Below are positions 25,140 through 33,757 of a stretch of 64,000 bases of DNA, piece by piece (position 1 is the first letter of the stretch; every line of letters starts with the position of its first letter). The stretch is from positions 124,001 through 188,000 of the forward strand of contig NZ_NSJB01000003.1 of the NCBI RefSeq assembly GCF_002285265.1, in the 5' to 3' direction. The stretch comes from Vandammella animalimorsus (lineage in GTDB: Bacteria > Pseudomonadota > Gammaproteobacteria > Burkholderiales > Burkholderiaceae_C). Made by a program: the position numbers and the translations under genes. The notes below the pieces were generated by a model that ran no database searches, had not been told where the DNA came from, and saw only the letters and a list, made by a program, of their open reading frames with translations.

Positions 25140-25922
25140 ATGCGCATGCCCACCGCCGCGCCATTGGAGCGCTACTGGATCGTCAACCCGCACACCGTGG
25201 CCGAGGCCAATCTGCGCATGGGCGCGGCCTTGATCATGGTCATGGGCGGGAGCATCGGCGCGTTCTCGCTGCTCAAGATCGGCGGCTGGTTCAGCCTGCT
25301 GGCCCTGCCCTTTGCGGCCCTGGCGCTGCTGGCGGCACTGGTCTGGGGGCGGCTGTTTGCCTTTGCCTTTTTGCACCCCCAGCGCCGCCTGGCGCAGATC
25401 GACCAGCACGGCCTGCGTCTGGCGGTGGATCACAGCGTGCTGGCCGGCTTCTGGCCCCGCCAGCAACTGGGCCCGCCCATGCCCTGGCAGCAGCTGCAGG
25501 CCGTCTACGCCTACCAGACGCAGCGCATGGGCGAGCACGGCATGCTGTACTTCAGCCACCTGGCCGTGGTGTTCAAGGATGGCCAGACCCAGCGCTTTGA
25601 CACCGACGTGCTGGGCCAGCACGCCGTCAGCGAAGACATTGCCGCCGCGGCCCAGGCCGTGCTGGCCGGCCAGCGCCCGCCCGCCGCGCCGGATGTGGCG
25701 CTGCACATCCGGCCGCTGGGCTGGCTGGTGGCGGCGCTCGGCCCGCTGTGCGTGCTGCTGCTGATCGCCCTGCTGGCCTTCAAGAGTGAGCTGCAGCCCA
25801 TCCTGGGGCCCCACTTCAATCGCACCAGCGACTACGCCATGACGCTGCTGCTCCTGCTGATGTGCGCCCGCCTGGCGCCATCCTGGCAGGCGCAACAAGT
25901 GGAGCTGCCCGAGCGGCGGTAA
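25140..25922 (+). CDS. Membrane protein of unknown function (four predicted helices)
   Basis: About 260 residues. AGGAG at 25126-25130 favours the ATG at 25140. Two membrane helices lie near residues 25-75, then a 100-residue cytoplasmic domain (DQHGLRLAVDHSVL, PWQQLQAVYAY, FKDGQTQRFDTDVL). A further helix pair lies near residues 190-250. The central domain reads like the PH-like/YcxB-type membrane-anchored folds, but no motif is decisive. It is divergent from dgt and isolated from other plus-strand genes. Confidence 0.6.
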   Translation: MRMPTAAPLERYWIVNPHTVAEANLRMGAALIMVMGGSIGAFSLLKIGGWFSLLALPFAALALLAALVWGRLFAFAFLHPQRRLAQIDQHGLRLAVDHSVLAGFWPRQQLGPPMPWQQLQAVYAYQTQRMGEHGMLYFSHLAVVFKDGQTQRFDTDVLGQHAVSEDIAAAAQAVLAGQRPPAAPDVALHIRPLGWLVAALGPLCVLLLIALLAFKSELQPILGPHFNRTSDYAMTLLLLLMCARLAPSWQAQQVELPERR

Positions 25923-26173
25923 TGCGAGCAATGGTGCTTTGTGGCGCAAAGCAGCCGGTCTCGTGACGGCCGCGTGCAGCAGCGCCTGCCGAGCCGGCCA
26001 CAGGCTTCAATGGCCCAATGACCAAGATTGGAGATTGACGTGCATGCGCATTGGCAGCGGATTCTGCGCTGCTGGCTTGGATAAGCCCAAGCATAAAAGC
26101 AAGTAGATATCCAAGAAAAAACCAATAACAAATCAATCAGTTAGGGATTTCTTCTTGGCTAACCCCTGGCTTT
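25923..26173. other. AT-rich gene-free spacer
   Basis: This 251-base stretch between two converging genes is much richer in A and T than its surroundings, especially 26091-26160. I see no gene, no clean hairpin terminator and no repeat ends. It may mark the edge of inserted DNA that includes the AlbA_2 gene. Confidence 0.4.
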
Positions 26174-27922
26174 TCAATCCTTCTTGGCGCCTGGTTCTAG
26201 ACAAGCTTGCTGCGCCGTCAGGCGCCATTGGGGGCGGGTCTTGCTGCCCGTGTTCACGATGATTGCATCGCGGCGCATGACCTGCAGCAGGTTCTTGATC
26301 TTGTTGGCCTTTTGCTGCTCGTCGAGCACCCCTGCGAGTTTGCCCAGCAACAAGTCATTGAGTTCCCCCCTGCTGGCCTGGCCGTATTTCTGCAAATACT
26401 CGATCACCAGCTGCTGGTAGTGGCGATCGTCCAGGCCGCGTTGATGGATGTACACGGCCCTTTGATCGGTCCAGTCCGCCACCTTGGATGAAATCAGGTA
26501 GTTCGGCGCTCGCCCTTCAATCAGGCCAGATTGTCTGAGCTCCGAGGCATCTTGCTTGCCGATCGGTTGCTTTTTCTGCACCTTGTCGAGCAGCAGAACC
26601 TGGCGCAACTCAAGATCGGCGCGCTTCATCAGCAACCGGGTGTATTTCGAATCCATCACCCGCCCCGGGATCGTCACCTCCACCCGTGGATGGCCTTGGG
26701 GACTCGTCTCGAATACGAAATCGGGCAAGGGAAAAAAGCGCTCACGTTGAGTCTGGAACATGCGGCGAATACCGCTGCCGACCTGATCGACCATGCGCAA
26801 GCGGATCATGCCGTCAATCAGCCATTGGTTGCGGTAGTGCTCAGGGGGAGACTGGTGCTCCAGCATCCACTCCACACTCGGGGGAATGAACTGCCCGAGA
26901 TTGGTGAACACCAGCCTGTCGGGATGCTCTACGACGTTGACCTTGCCGCCAAGGCGGTAGTCCTGATGCGCGATGCAGTTGTGCAGAGCCTCCCGAATGA
27001 CCCAGGCGTCGTATTGCTGCACCGCCACGGGAAACAGTGCGCCACCGGGCATCTCCTCGATCACATCGTTGCGAATCTGGCGAAAAATTCGCTCCGTGGC
27101 CAGCAAGAAAGGCATTCCGAAAGGGTGTGAAGGGCCTGCGGCATTGTCTGCGCCGCGCCGAATCCAGCTCAACTTGGCGTCCGCCGGGGCCAGGAAGTAC
27201 GCCGCCTCATCCTTGCCAAGCAGCAGCAGTGCTGCCCGCGTGATGCGCCCAGCCTTGGTCAGGCGCGCCTTGTTCAACAGGGTCACCACATCCCAGCCCT
27301 GGACCTCGGCGCGAATGCGCTCATGCCGCTGTGTATCGGGCTCTGCCTTCAACAGGTATTCGGTAAAGCGCAAGCGTGCTGCGTCCAGCGCCTCCGGATC
27401 CAGATCTTCCAGCGTCGCATCAGGCACGATTTCGCCCGACCAATCGGTCTTTTGATCCAACAAGCCCCAAATGCGCGACTCCTTGTCGGGATGCTCACTC
27501 AGGCTGGTTTTGTGGCTGTCGATCCGGATGTGGCGCACACCGGCAAATGCCAACGGGGCCGAGCGCGGCGCCCAGATCTCCAGCACCACCACCCGACCTT
27601 GCGGGTGCTGCACTTCGTGAAACTCAAAATCCGGCTTCGGCCGTATTTTCTGCGTCAGCCACATGCCCAGCGATTGATTGCCCTCGCCCTTGGCGTTGAA
27701 TGGGTCAAACGCTGTTCCTGTCACCTCATGCGTCTTGTCATCCACGCCCCACACCACGTAGGCCCGCTCGTGCTGCGCCAGCACTGCCGCATTGGCCAGG
27801 GCGGACACATACACGCCGATGTCCTGCGGCTCCTTCCAGTTCGACTTGAACTCCACCGTGCTGCTCTCCCTCGCCTGGGCGCGCAGCCGATTGACCAGCT
27901 CAATCAGATCGGTTTGCTCCAC
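26174..27922 (-). CDS. Schlafen AlbA_2 / HATPase_c_4-type ATP-binding protein
   Basis: About 582 residues. An N-terminal AlbA_2 domain (ESSTVEFKSNWK, then YVSALANAAVLAQHERAYVVWGVDD, then HIRIDSHKTSLSEHPDKE) is followed by a GHKL-like region (REALHNCIAHQDYR with Glu and Asn, then RLVFTNLGQFIPPS and VDQVGSGIRRMF). The C-terminal part contains winged-helix-like segments (RADLELRQVLLLDKVQ). The GTG at 27922 lies 9 bases after AGGAG. It begins 25 bases after aroB ends, so it may be read from the aro transcript. Codon use is less GC-biased than in aroB. These proteins are often accessory, with suspected roles in nucleic-acid sensing, regulation or defence; its actual role is unknown. Confidence 0.8.
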   Translation of the reverse strand: MEQTDLIELVNRLRAQARESSTVEFKSNWKEPQDIGVYVSALANAAVLAQHERAYVVWGVDDKTHEVTGTAFDPFNAKGEGNQSLGMWLTQKIRPKPDFEFHEVQHPQGRVVVLEIWAPRSAPLAFAGVRHIRIDSHKTSLSEHPDKESRIWGLLDQKTDWSGEIVPDATLEDLDPEALDAARLRFTEYLLKAEPDTQRHERIRAEVQGWDVVTLLNKARLTKAGRITRAALLLLGKDEAAYFLAPADAKLSWIRRGADNAAGPSHPFGMPFLLATERIFRQIRNDVIEEMPGGALFPVAVQQYDAWVIREALHNCIAHQDYRLGGKVNVVEHPDRLVFTNLGQFIPPSVEWMLEHQSPPEHYRNQWLIDGMIRLRMVDQVGSGIRRMFQTQRERFFPLPDFVFETSPQGHPRVEVTIPGRVMDSKYTRLLMKRADLELRQVLLLDKVQKKQPIGKQDASELRQSGLIEGRAPNYLISSKVADWTDQRAVYIHQRGLDDRHYQQLVIEYLQKYGQASRGELNDLLLGKLAGVLDEQQKANKIKNLLQVMRRDAIIVNTGSKTRPQWRLTAQQACLEPGAKKD

Positions 27923-27947
27923 TATCACCAACTCCTGGCATCGGCCA

Positions 27948-29102
27948 TCACGCGCCAGGCTGCGCCAGTGCCTGCAGCAGCAGGGCCTGCACGGTGGCGT
28001 CGTCCACCTTTTGCGTGATGGCCTTGCCCGGTTGCTGCAGCACGACAAAGCGCAGCGCCCCGGCCTGGGTTTTCTTGTCCACGCGCATCAGCTCCAGGTA
28101 GCGCTGGGCGCCGGCGGCGACATCGGCGGCCAGCGGCGGGGCCTGCACGGGCAGCCGGGCCTGTTGCAGCAGGGCCTGCAGGCGGGCGGCGAAGTCCTCT
28201 TGCACGGCCAGGCCCAGCCGTTGCGACAGCGCCGTGGCCAGCACCATGCCGGCGGCCACGGCGTGGCCGTGCAGCCATTGGCCGTAGCCCATGCCAGCCT
28301 CGATGGCGTGGCCGAAGGTGTGGCCGAAGTTGAGGATTTCGCGCAGCCCGGCCTCGGTTTCGTCGGCGCTGACCACGGCGGCCTTGATCTCGCAGCTGCG
28401 CCGGATGGCATGGCGCAGCGCATCGGTGCGGCGCGCCATCAGCTCGGGCATGTGCTCTTGCAGCCAGTCGAAGAACGCCATGTCGTAGATCGGGCCGTAT
28501 TTGATGACTTCGGCCAGGCCGGCGCTGTATTCGGCCGCCGGCAGGGTTTGCAGCGTGTCCAGGTCGCAGACCACCAGGCGCGGCTGGTAGAAGGCGCCGA
28601 TCATGTTCTTGCCCAGCGGGTGGTTGATGGCGGTTTTGCCGCCCACCGAGGAGTCGACCTGCGCCAGCAGCGTCGTGGGCACTTGCACGAAGGGCACGCC
28701 GCGCATGTAGCAGGCGGCGGCAAAGCCGGTCATGTCGCCGATCACGCCGCCGCCCAGCGCGTACAGCACGGTCTTGCGGTCTGCGCCCTGCGCCAGCAGC
28801 ACATCGAAGATTTGGTTGAGCACCTGCCAGTTCTTGTGCACCTCGCCGTCGGGCAGCACGATGGTCTCGACCTTGGCGTAGTGCGGCTGCAGGCGCTGGC
28901 GCAGGGCCTGGGCCAGCAGCGGCGCCACGCGCTCGTTGCTGACGATGTAGGCGCTGCTGCCGGCCGGGAAATGCGCCTGGGCCTGCTGCCACAGGGCCTG
29001 GCCCTGGCCGATGAGGATGGGGTAGGAGCGCTCGCCCAGCGCGATCGGCACGAGGTCGATGGCGGCGTCCGCTGCGCTGGTCTGTGGGGTCGATGGGTTC
29101 AT
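27948..29102 (-). CDS. aroB: 3-Dehydroquinate synthase
   Basis: Second enzyme of the shikimate pathway, converting DAHP to 3-dehydroquinate with NAD and a divalent metal, cytoplasmic. The 384-residue protein has [13 protein letters not shown] (NAD site), [15 protein letters not shown] and [10 protein letters not shown]. The metal ligands sit in LAEVIKYG (Glu) and [12 protein letters not shown] (His). It follows aroK after 69 bases, the conserved aroKB pair. The downstream neighbour is unusual for this locus. Confidence 0.96.
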   Translation of the reverse strand: MNPSTPQTSAADAAIDLVPIALGERSYPILIGQGQALWQQAQAHFPAGSSAYIVSNERVAPLLAQALRQRLQPHYAKVETIVLPDGEVHKNWQVLNQIFDVLLAQGADRKTVLYALGGGVIGDMTGFAAACYMRGVPFVQVPTTLLAQVDSSVGGKTAINHPLGKNMIGAFYQPRLVVCDLDTLQTLPAAEYSAGLAEVIKYGPIYDMAFFDWLQEHMPELMARRTDALRHAIRRSCEIKAAVVSADETEAGLREILNFGHTFGHAIEAGMGYGQWLHGHAVAAGMVLATALSQRLGLAVQEDFAARLQALLQQARLPVQAPPLAADVAAGAQRYLELMRVDKKTQAGALRFVVLQQPGKAITQKVDDATVQALLLQALAQPGA

Positions 29103-29171
29103 GTGCTTGGCGTGCCGCCCTGGGGCGGGCTGAAAAACAAGGGGACGAAAAACAAGCAGCGGCGCGGCCCC

Positions 29172-29735
29172 TCAACCGGGGCTGCCGCCGGGTGCGTGGC
29201 TGGCTGGCTGCGGGCGAATGCCCAGCGGGCGCAGATAGCGTTCGATGACCTGCAGGGTGCCGCGCAGGCCCAGGCCCTCGACCTGCACGGTGCAATCGGC
29301 CGTGTCCTGGTAGAGCGGCTGGCGCTGGGCGTGCAGCTCGCGCAGCCGCTGCAGCGGGTCGGCCACCTGCAGCAGCGGGCGCGTGCGATCCTGGCGCACG
29401 CGCTGCAGCAGCATCTCGGGCGGCGCGCTGAGGTAGATGGCGTGGCTGTGCTGGCGCAGCGCGGCGCGGTTCTCGGGCCGCAGCACGATGCCGCCGCCGG
29501 TGGAGATGACCAGGGGCTCGCTGCATTGCAGCTGCTCGGCCAGCACGCGGCTTTCAACGTCGCGAAAGGCCGCCTCGCCCATGCGCTCGAAGTATTCGGC
29601 GATGCGGCAGCCGATGTGCTGCTCGATGACGTGATCCAGATCGACGAAGGGGCGCCCGTAGTGCCGCGCCAGCTTGCGCCCGATGGTGGTCTTGCCGATG
29701 GCCGGCATGCCGATCAGCGCGATGTGCAATGCCAT
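29172..29735 (-). CDS. aroK: Shikimate kinase
   Basis: A 187-residue P-loop kinase that phosphorylates shikimate at the 3-hydroxyl. The Walker A is GMPAIGKTT (residues 9-17). FVDLDHVIEQ gives the magnesium/shikimate Asp, FRDVESRVL the substrate Arg and ISTGGGIV the Walker B loop. The lid Arg is in RQDRTRPLL. The ATG at 29735 is preceded by AGGGAAGG; the longer frame to 29837 runs into trhP. A Pro-rich tail of about 15 residues follows the fold. Confidence 0.95.
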   Translation of the reverse strand: MALHIALIGMPAIGKTTIGRKLARHYGRPFVDLDHVIEQHIGCRIAEYFERMGEAAFRDVESRVLAEQLQCSEPLVISTGGGIVLRPENRAALRQHSHAIYLSAPPEMLLQRVRQDRTRPLLQVADPLQRLRELHAQRQPLYQDTADCTVQVEGLGLRGTLQVIERYLRPLGIRPQPASHAPGGSPG

Positions 29736-29752
29736 GCCTTGGCCTTCCCTGT

Positions 29753-31156
29753 TCAGGCCGCGGCGGCCTGCTGCGCCGCTGCCGGCAGCAGGCGCGCCAC
29801 CAGTGCACCCTGGGCCGGCCCTTCGAGCGGGAACCACACGCGCAGCGGGTTGCCGGCGGCCACGTCGATCGACGCGCCGTCGGCGTTTTGCATGGTCTCC
29901 AGCTTGATGAGGCGGTTGCCGCTGGGGTGGATGATCTCCAGCGTGTCGCCCACGGCGAAGCGGTTTTTGGTTTCCACCTCCACCCAGCCATCGGCGCGCA
30001 CGCCGCGCACTTCGCCCACGAACTGGCTGCGCTGGGCCACGGAGTGGCCGGTCTCATAGTTCTGGTAGCTGTGCGCCGGGCGGCGCTCAAGCAGGCCGCC
30101 GGTGTAGCCGCGGTTGGCCAGGCCCTCCAGCTCGGTGATCAGCTCGGGGTTGAAGGGGCGGCCGGCCACGGCATCGTCGATGGCGCGGCGGTACACCTGG
30201 GCGGTGCGCGCCACGTAGTACAGGCTTTTGGTGCGGCCCTCGATCTTGAGCGAATCGACGCCGATGCGCGTGAGGCGCTCGACGTGCTCGACGGCGCGCA
30301 AGTCCTTGCTGTTCATGATGTAGGTGCCGTGCTCGTCCTCCATGATGGGCATGAGCTCGCCAGGGCGGCCCACTTCCTCGATCAGATAGACCTGATCGGC
30401 CTTGGGGTGGCGGATGCCGTCGCCGCAGGCGGAAAAGGCCTTGTCGGCTTCTTCCTGCAGGCCCTGGAAGCTGAAGTCCCGGCCCAGTTGGTCGATGGCC
30501 AGCGCCTCGCCCGTGTTCGGGTCGACGGCGGCGGCGTGGGTCTTGTAATCCCAGCGGCAGGCGTTGGTGCAGGTGCCCTGGTTGGGGTCGCGGTGGTTGA
30601 AATAGCCCGAGAGCAGGCAGCGGCCCGAATAGGCAATGCACAGCGCGCCGTGCACGAAGACTTCGATCTCCATGTCCGGGCAGTCCTGGCGGATTTGCTC
30701 GATTTCTTTGAGGCTTAATTCGCGCGAGAGGATGATGCGCGAGACGCCCACCTTCTGCCAGAACTTCACCGAGGTGGAGTTGGTGGTGTTGGCCTGCACC
30801 GAGAGGTGGATGGGGATGTGCGGCCACTTCTCGTGCACCAGCATGATCAGGCCCGGGTCGGCCATGATGAGCGCATCGGGCTGGAGCGCAATCACCGGCT
30901 CGATGTCGCGCAAATACGTGCGCACCTTGTCGTTGTGCGCCAGCAGATTGCTGGTGACGAAGAATTTCTTGCCGCGCGCGTGGGCTTCCTCGATGCCTTG
31001 CTTCAGCTGCTCCAGGCGGAACTCGTTGTTGCGCGCGCGCAAGCTGTAGCGCGGCTGGCCAGCGTACACGGCATCGGCGCCAAAATCGTAGGCGGCTCGC
31101 ATCTTTTCCAGCGAACCGGCCGGCAGCAGCAATTCAGGGCTGAATGTGGTGGTCAT
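29753..31156 (-). CDS. trhP: tRNA hydroxylation protein TrhP (U32 peptidase-like family)
   Basis: A 467-residue YegQ homologue. In E. coli TrhP introduces the 5-hydroxyuridine at position 34 of tRNAs, using prephenate-derived chemistry and an iron-sulfur cluster; it is not a true peptidase. The TIM-barrel start LLPAGSLEKMRAAYDFGAD is present. Cysteines for a cluster lie in ALCIAYSGRC (173, 180) and GTCTNACRW (196, 200), with another in FSACGDG. The U32 signature EVFVHGALC is intact. It reads toward aroK, 17 bases away, which fits since its oxygen donor derives from the shikimate/chorismate branch. Confidence 0.92.
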   Translation of the reverse strand: MTTTFSPELLLPAGSLEKMRAAYDFGADAVYAGQPRYSLRARNNEFRLEQLKQGIEEAHARGKKFFVTSNLLAHNDKVRTYLRDIEPVIALQPDALIMADPGLIMLVHEKWPHIPIHLSVQANTTNSTSVKFWQKVGVSRIILSRELSLKEIEQIRQDCPDMEIEVFVHGALCIAYSGRCLLSGYFNHRDPNQGTCTNACRWDYKTHAAAVDPNTGEALAIDQLGRDFSFQGLQEEADKAFSACGDGIRHPKADQVYLIEEVGRPGELMPIMEDEHGTYIMNSKDLRAVEHVERLTRIGVDSLKIEGRTKSLYYVARTAQVYRRAIDDAVAGRPFNPELITELEGLANRGYTGGLLERRPAHSYQNYETGHSVAQRSQFVGEVRGVRADGWVEVETKNRFAVGDTLEIIHPSGNRLIKLETMQNADGASIDVAAGNPLRVWFPLEGPAQGALVARLLPAAAQQAAAA

Positions 31157-31297
31157 GGTGCAATCCCATACAGGCAGGCAGCGGCGCGGCGTACGACGTA
31201 CGAGCGATCACGGCCGCAGCCAAGGCCGCGATTATCCCCGGCCAGGCCAGCGCCTGCCATGGGCGCGCCAGCGGGGCAGACAAAAAATTGCCGCACT

Positions 31298-31329
31298 TTG
31301 CCGAAGGCGGCCCAAAACACCCCTATAAT
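31298..31329 (+). promoter_or_regulatory. Promoter of the tRNA-Val gene
   Basis: A perfect TATAAT (31324-31329) lies 17 bases before the mature tRNA. A TTGCCG (31298-31303) is the best -35, with a slightly long 20-base spacer. Transcription should start around 31335. Confidence 0.6.
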
Positions 31330-31346
31330 CGCGAGCTTCGGCAAAC

Positions 31347-31423
31347 AGGCGCGTAGCTCAGTTGGTTAGAGCACCACCTTGACATGGTGGGGGTCGTTGG
31401 TTCGAATCCAATCGCGCCTACCA
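31347..31423 (+). tRNA. tRNA-Val (GAC anticodon)
   Basis: A 77-base cloverleaf: the 7-bp acceptor AGGCGCG / CGCGCCT pairs fully, with U8, discriminator A and an encoded CCA. The anticodon stem CCACC / GGTGG encloses the loop TTGACAT, giving anticodon GAC. The T-loop TTCGAATC is intact. Confidence 0.97.
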
Positions 31424-31470
31424 ATGCTGCAACAGCAGCATTGGCCAGGGCCATATGCCAGGCTGCGACG

Positions 31471-31494
31471 ACCTCCTGATCAGGAGGTTTTTTT
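31471..31494 (+). terminator. Intrinsic terminator after tRNA-Val
   Basis: The arms ACCTCCT / AGGAGGT enclose a 4-base loop and are followed by seven T residues. It separates the tRNA from the sirtuin gene. Confidence 0.88.
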
Positions 31495-31562
31495 ACGCCT
31501 GCCGCACCGCCCGCGCGCAGGCCACGGCCACAGGCTGCGCTGGCGCACCCCAGGAGGCATGC

Positions 31563-32252
31563 ATGAAACAGCACATCGTCGTCTTCAGCGGCGCGGGCAT
31601 CAGCGCCGAGAGCGGGCTGCGTACCTTCCGCGATTTCGACGGCTACTGGCACGAATACCGCATCGACGAAGTGGCCACCCCCGAAGGCTATGCCGCCAAC
31701 CCCGCGCTGGTGCTGGAGTTCTACAACCTGCGCCGCCGCGAAGTGCGCGCCGCCCAGCCCAACGCCGCGCACCTGGCGCTGGCGCAACTGCAGCAGCGCT
31801 ACGAGGTCACGGTCATCACGCAGAACATCGACGACCTGCACGAGCGCGCGGGCTCGGCGCGCGTCATCCACGTACACGGTGAGATCACCAAGGGCCAGAG
31901 CAGCCGCGACAGCCAGCTGGTCGTGCCACTGAGCAAGCCCGACATCACCCTGGGCGAGCTGGCGCCCGATGGCAGCCAGTTGCGCCCGCACGTGGTCTGG
32001 TTCGGCGAGGCCGTGCTGTGCCTGGACGAGGCGCTGCAGGCCATGGCCAGCGCCGACAAGGTGCTGGTCGTGGGCACCTCGCTGTCGGTCTTTCCCGTCG
32101 CCGCGCTGGTGCAGGAGGCCCCGCCCCATGCCGAGAAAATCCTCATCGCGCTGGACGTGCAGCAGGCGCCGCCGCACTACCAGTTCCGCCCTGGCCGCGC
32201 CACCGAGCTGGTGCCGCCGCTGGTGCAGCGCTGGCTGCAGCAGGCCGCCTGA
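31563..32252 (+). CDS. Sir2-family NAD-dependent protein deacylase lacking zinc cysteines
   Basis: A 229-residue sirtuin expected to remove acyl groups from lysines using NAD. A strong AGGAGG (31552-31557) fixes the ATG at 31563. The NAD site GAGIS (10-14), RTFRD, TQNIDDLHERAG (86-97) and catalytic His105 in HVHGEI are intact, as is VGTSLSVFP. The usual four zinc-binding cysteines are missing: the segment after HGEITKGQSS has no Cys at all. Zinc-free sirtuins are known as a sub-group, so it is probably active. It has its own unit after the tRNA terminator. Confidence 0.88.
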   Translation: MKQHIVVFSGAGISAESGLRTFRDFDGYWHEYRIDEVATPEGYAANPALVLEFYNLRRREVRAAQPNAAHLALAQLQQRYEVTVITQNIDDLHERAGSARVIHVHGEITKGQSSRDSQLVVPLSKPDITLGELAPDGSQLRPHVVWFGEAVLCLDEALQAMASADKVLVVGTSLSVFPVAALVQEAPPHAEKILIALDVQQAPPHYQFRPGRATELVPPLVQRWLQQAA

Positions 32253-32305
32253 ACCTGGCCTGACGCCAGGTCGCTACCACCCCCACCAAGGCCGTCATCA
32301 AACCC

Positions 32306-33757
32306 ATGCCAACCACCACATCGCCCCCGCTGGTCGTCGATCTGGACGGCACGCTGATCCTGACCGATTCGCTGCAAGAGCTGGCCCTGGCGCAGTGCAA
32401 AAGCAATCTGTGGCAGGCACTGCGCATCCCCGCCTGGCTGCGGCAGGGCAAGGCCCAGCTCAAGCAGGCCCTGGCCGAGCGCAACCGGCTGGACGCCGCC
32501 AGCCTGCCCTACCACCAGGAGCTGCTGCAATGGCTGCGCGCCGAGCAGGCCCAGGGCCGCACGCTGGTGCTGTGCACCGGGGCCGACCAGCGCGTGGCCC
32601 AGGCGGTGGCCGAACATCTGGGCCTGTTCAGCGCCGTCATCGCCAGCGATGGGCAGCACAACCTCACCGCCGCCCGCAAGGCCCAGGCCCTGGTGCAGCG
32701 CTACGGCGCGCAGGGCTTTGACTACGTGGGCAATTCGCGCGATGACCTGCCCGTCTGGCAGCAGGCGCGCCAGGCCATCGTCGCCAACGCGGCCCCTGCC
32801 GTGCAGCAGGCCGCGCAGCAACAAGGCAATGTGGCGCGCAGCTTCCCCGCGCCCGCGCGCGATGCGCGCAGCCTGCTGCGCATGCTGCGCCCGCACCAAT
32901 GGCTCAAGAACCTGCTGCTGTTCGTGCCCCTGCTGGCCGCGCAGCAGTTCGGCAACGGCGCGGCCTGGGGGCAGCTGCTGCTGGCCTTTTTGTCCTTCAG
33001 CCTGTGCGCCTCGGCGGTGTACATCGGCAATGATTTGCTCGATCTGCAAAGCGATCGCCAACACCCGCGCAAATGCCAGCGCCCCTTCGCCAGCGGCCGC
33101 ATCCCCTTGGCCTGGGGCGTGGCGCTGGCGCCGCTGCTGCTGGCCGCCAGCCTGGGGCTGGGGCTGCTGGTCGGCCCGGCCTTTCTGGGCTGGCTGGCGG
33201 CGTACTTTGCGCTGACCTGCTGGTATTCGCTGAGCCTCAAGCGCCTGGTGCTGCTCGATTGCCTGACGCTGGCCGGGCTGTACACGCTGCGCATCGTCGC
33301 CGGCGCGGCGGCCGTGGGCCTGGTGCTCTCGCACTGGCTGTTCGGCGTCTCGGGCTTCATGTTTCTCTCGCTGTCCTTTCTCAAGCGCTACACCGAGCTG
33401 CACATGCTGGCGCAGCGCGGCAGCGGCCAGGCCAGCGCCCACGGGCGCGGCTACCTGGCCCAGGATGCGCCGCTGGTGCAGGCGCTGGGCGTGGGCACGG
33501 GCTACGCCGCCGCCGTGCTGCTGGCCCTGTATCTGGACAGCAACACCGCGCGCACGATGTACCGCCTGCCCGAGGCCATCTTCCTGGCCATTGCCGTGCT
33601 GGTCTATTGGATCAGCTGGCTGTGGCTGCAGGCGCACCGCGGCCAGATGCACGACGACCCGGTGTTCTTCGCCATTAAGGACCGCACCAGCCTGCTGTGC
33701 GGCCTGGCCTTTGCCGCCACGCTGGCGCTGGGCATGCTGGGCCTGCCATGGGCATGA
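32306..33757 (+). CDS. HAD phosphatase-UbiA prenyltransferase fusion (decaprenyl-phosphate phosphoribosyltransferase-like)
   Basis: A 483-residue fusion. Residues 1-175 are a HAD-type phosphatase: DLDGT (Asp12/Asp14), LVLCTGA, the Lys near 125 and VGNSRDDLPVW. Residues 190-483 are a polytopic UbiA prenyltransferase with NDLLDLQSD (Asn242-Asp250) and the second polar loop SLKRLVLLDCL. Of UbiA enzymes it most resembles those that transfer phosphoribose from PRPP to polyprenyl phosphate (Rv3806c type). The HAD domain would then remove the 5-phosphate from the product. Its stop codon overlaps the start of the DprE1-like gene (ATGA), and the set of four genes supports a polyprenyl-phosphate arabinose role. 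Substrate assignment is inference. Confidence 0.82.
   Translation: MPTTTSPPLVVDLDGTLILTDSLQELALAQCKSNLWQALRIPAWLRQGKAQLKQALAERNRLDAASLPYHQELLQWLRAEQAQGRTLVLCTGADQRVAQAVAEHLGLFSAVIASDGQHNLTAARKAQALVQRYGAQGFDYVGNSRDDLPVWQQARQAIVANAAPAVQQAAQQQGNVARSFPAPARDARSLLRMLRPHQWLKNLLLFVPLLAAQQFGNGAAWGQLLLAFLSFSLCASAVYIGNDLLDLQSDRQHPRKCQRPFASGRIPLAWGVALAPLLLAASLGLGLLVGPAFLGWLAAYFALTCWYSLSLKRLVLLDCLTLAGLYTLRIVAGAAAVGLVLSHWLFGVSGFMFLSLSFLKRYTELHMLAQRGSGQASAHGRGYLAQDAPLVQALGVGTGYAAAVLLALYLDSNTARTMYRLPEAIFLAIAVLVYWISWLWLQAHRGQMHDDPVFFAIKDRTSLLCGLAFAATLALGMLGLPWA

Noticed and set aside
29753-31156. TrhP as a collagenase or peptidase (U32 label)
   Set aside because: The sequence is of the YegQ/TrhP type, now known to modify tRNA; no protease catalytic site is apparent.
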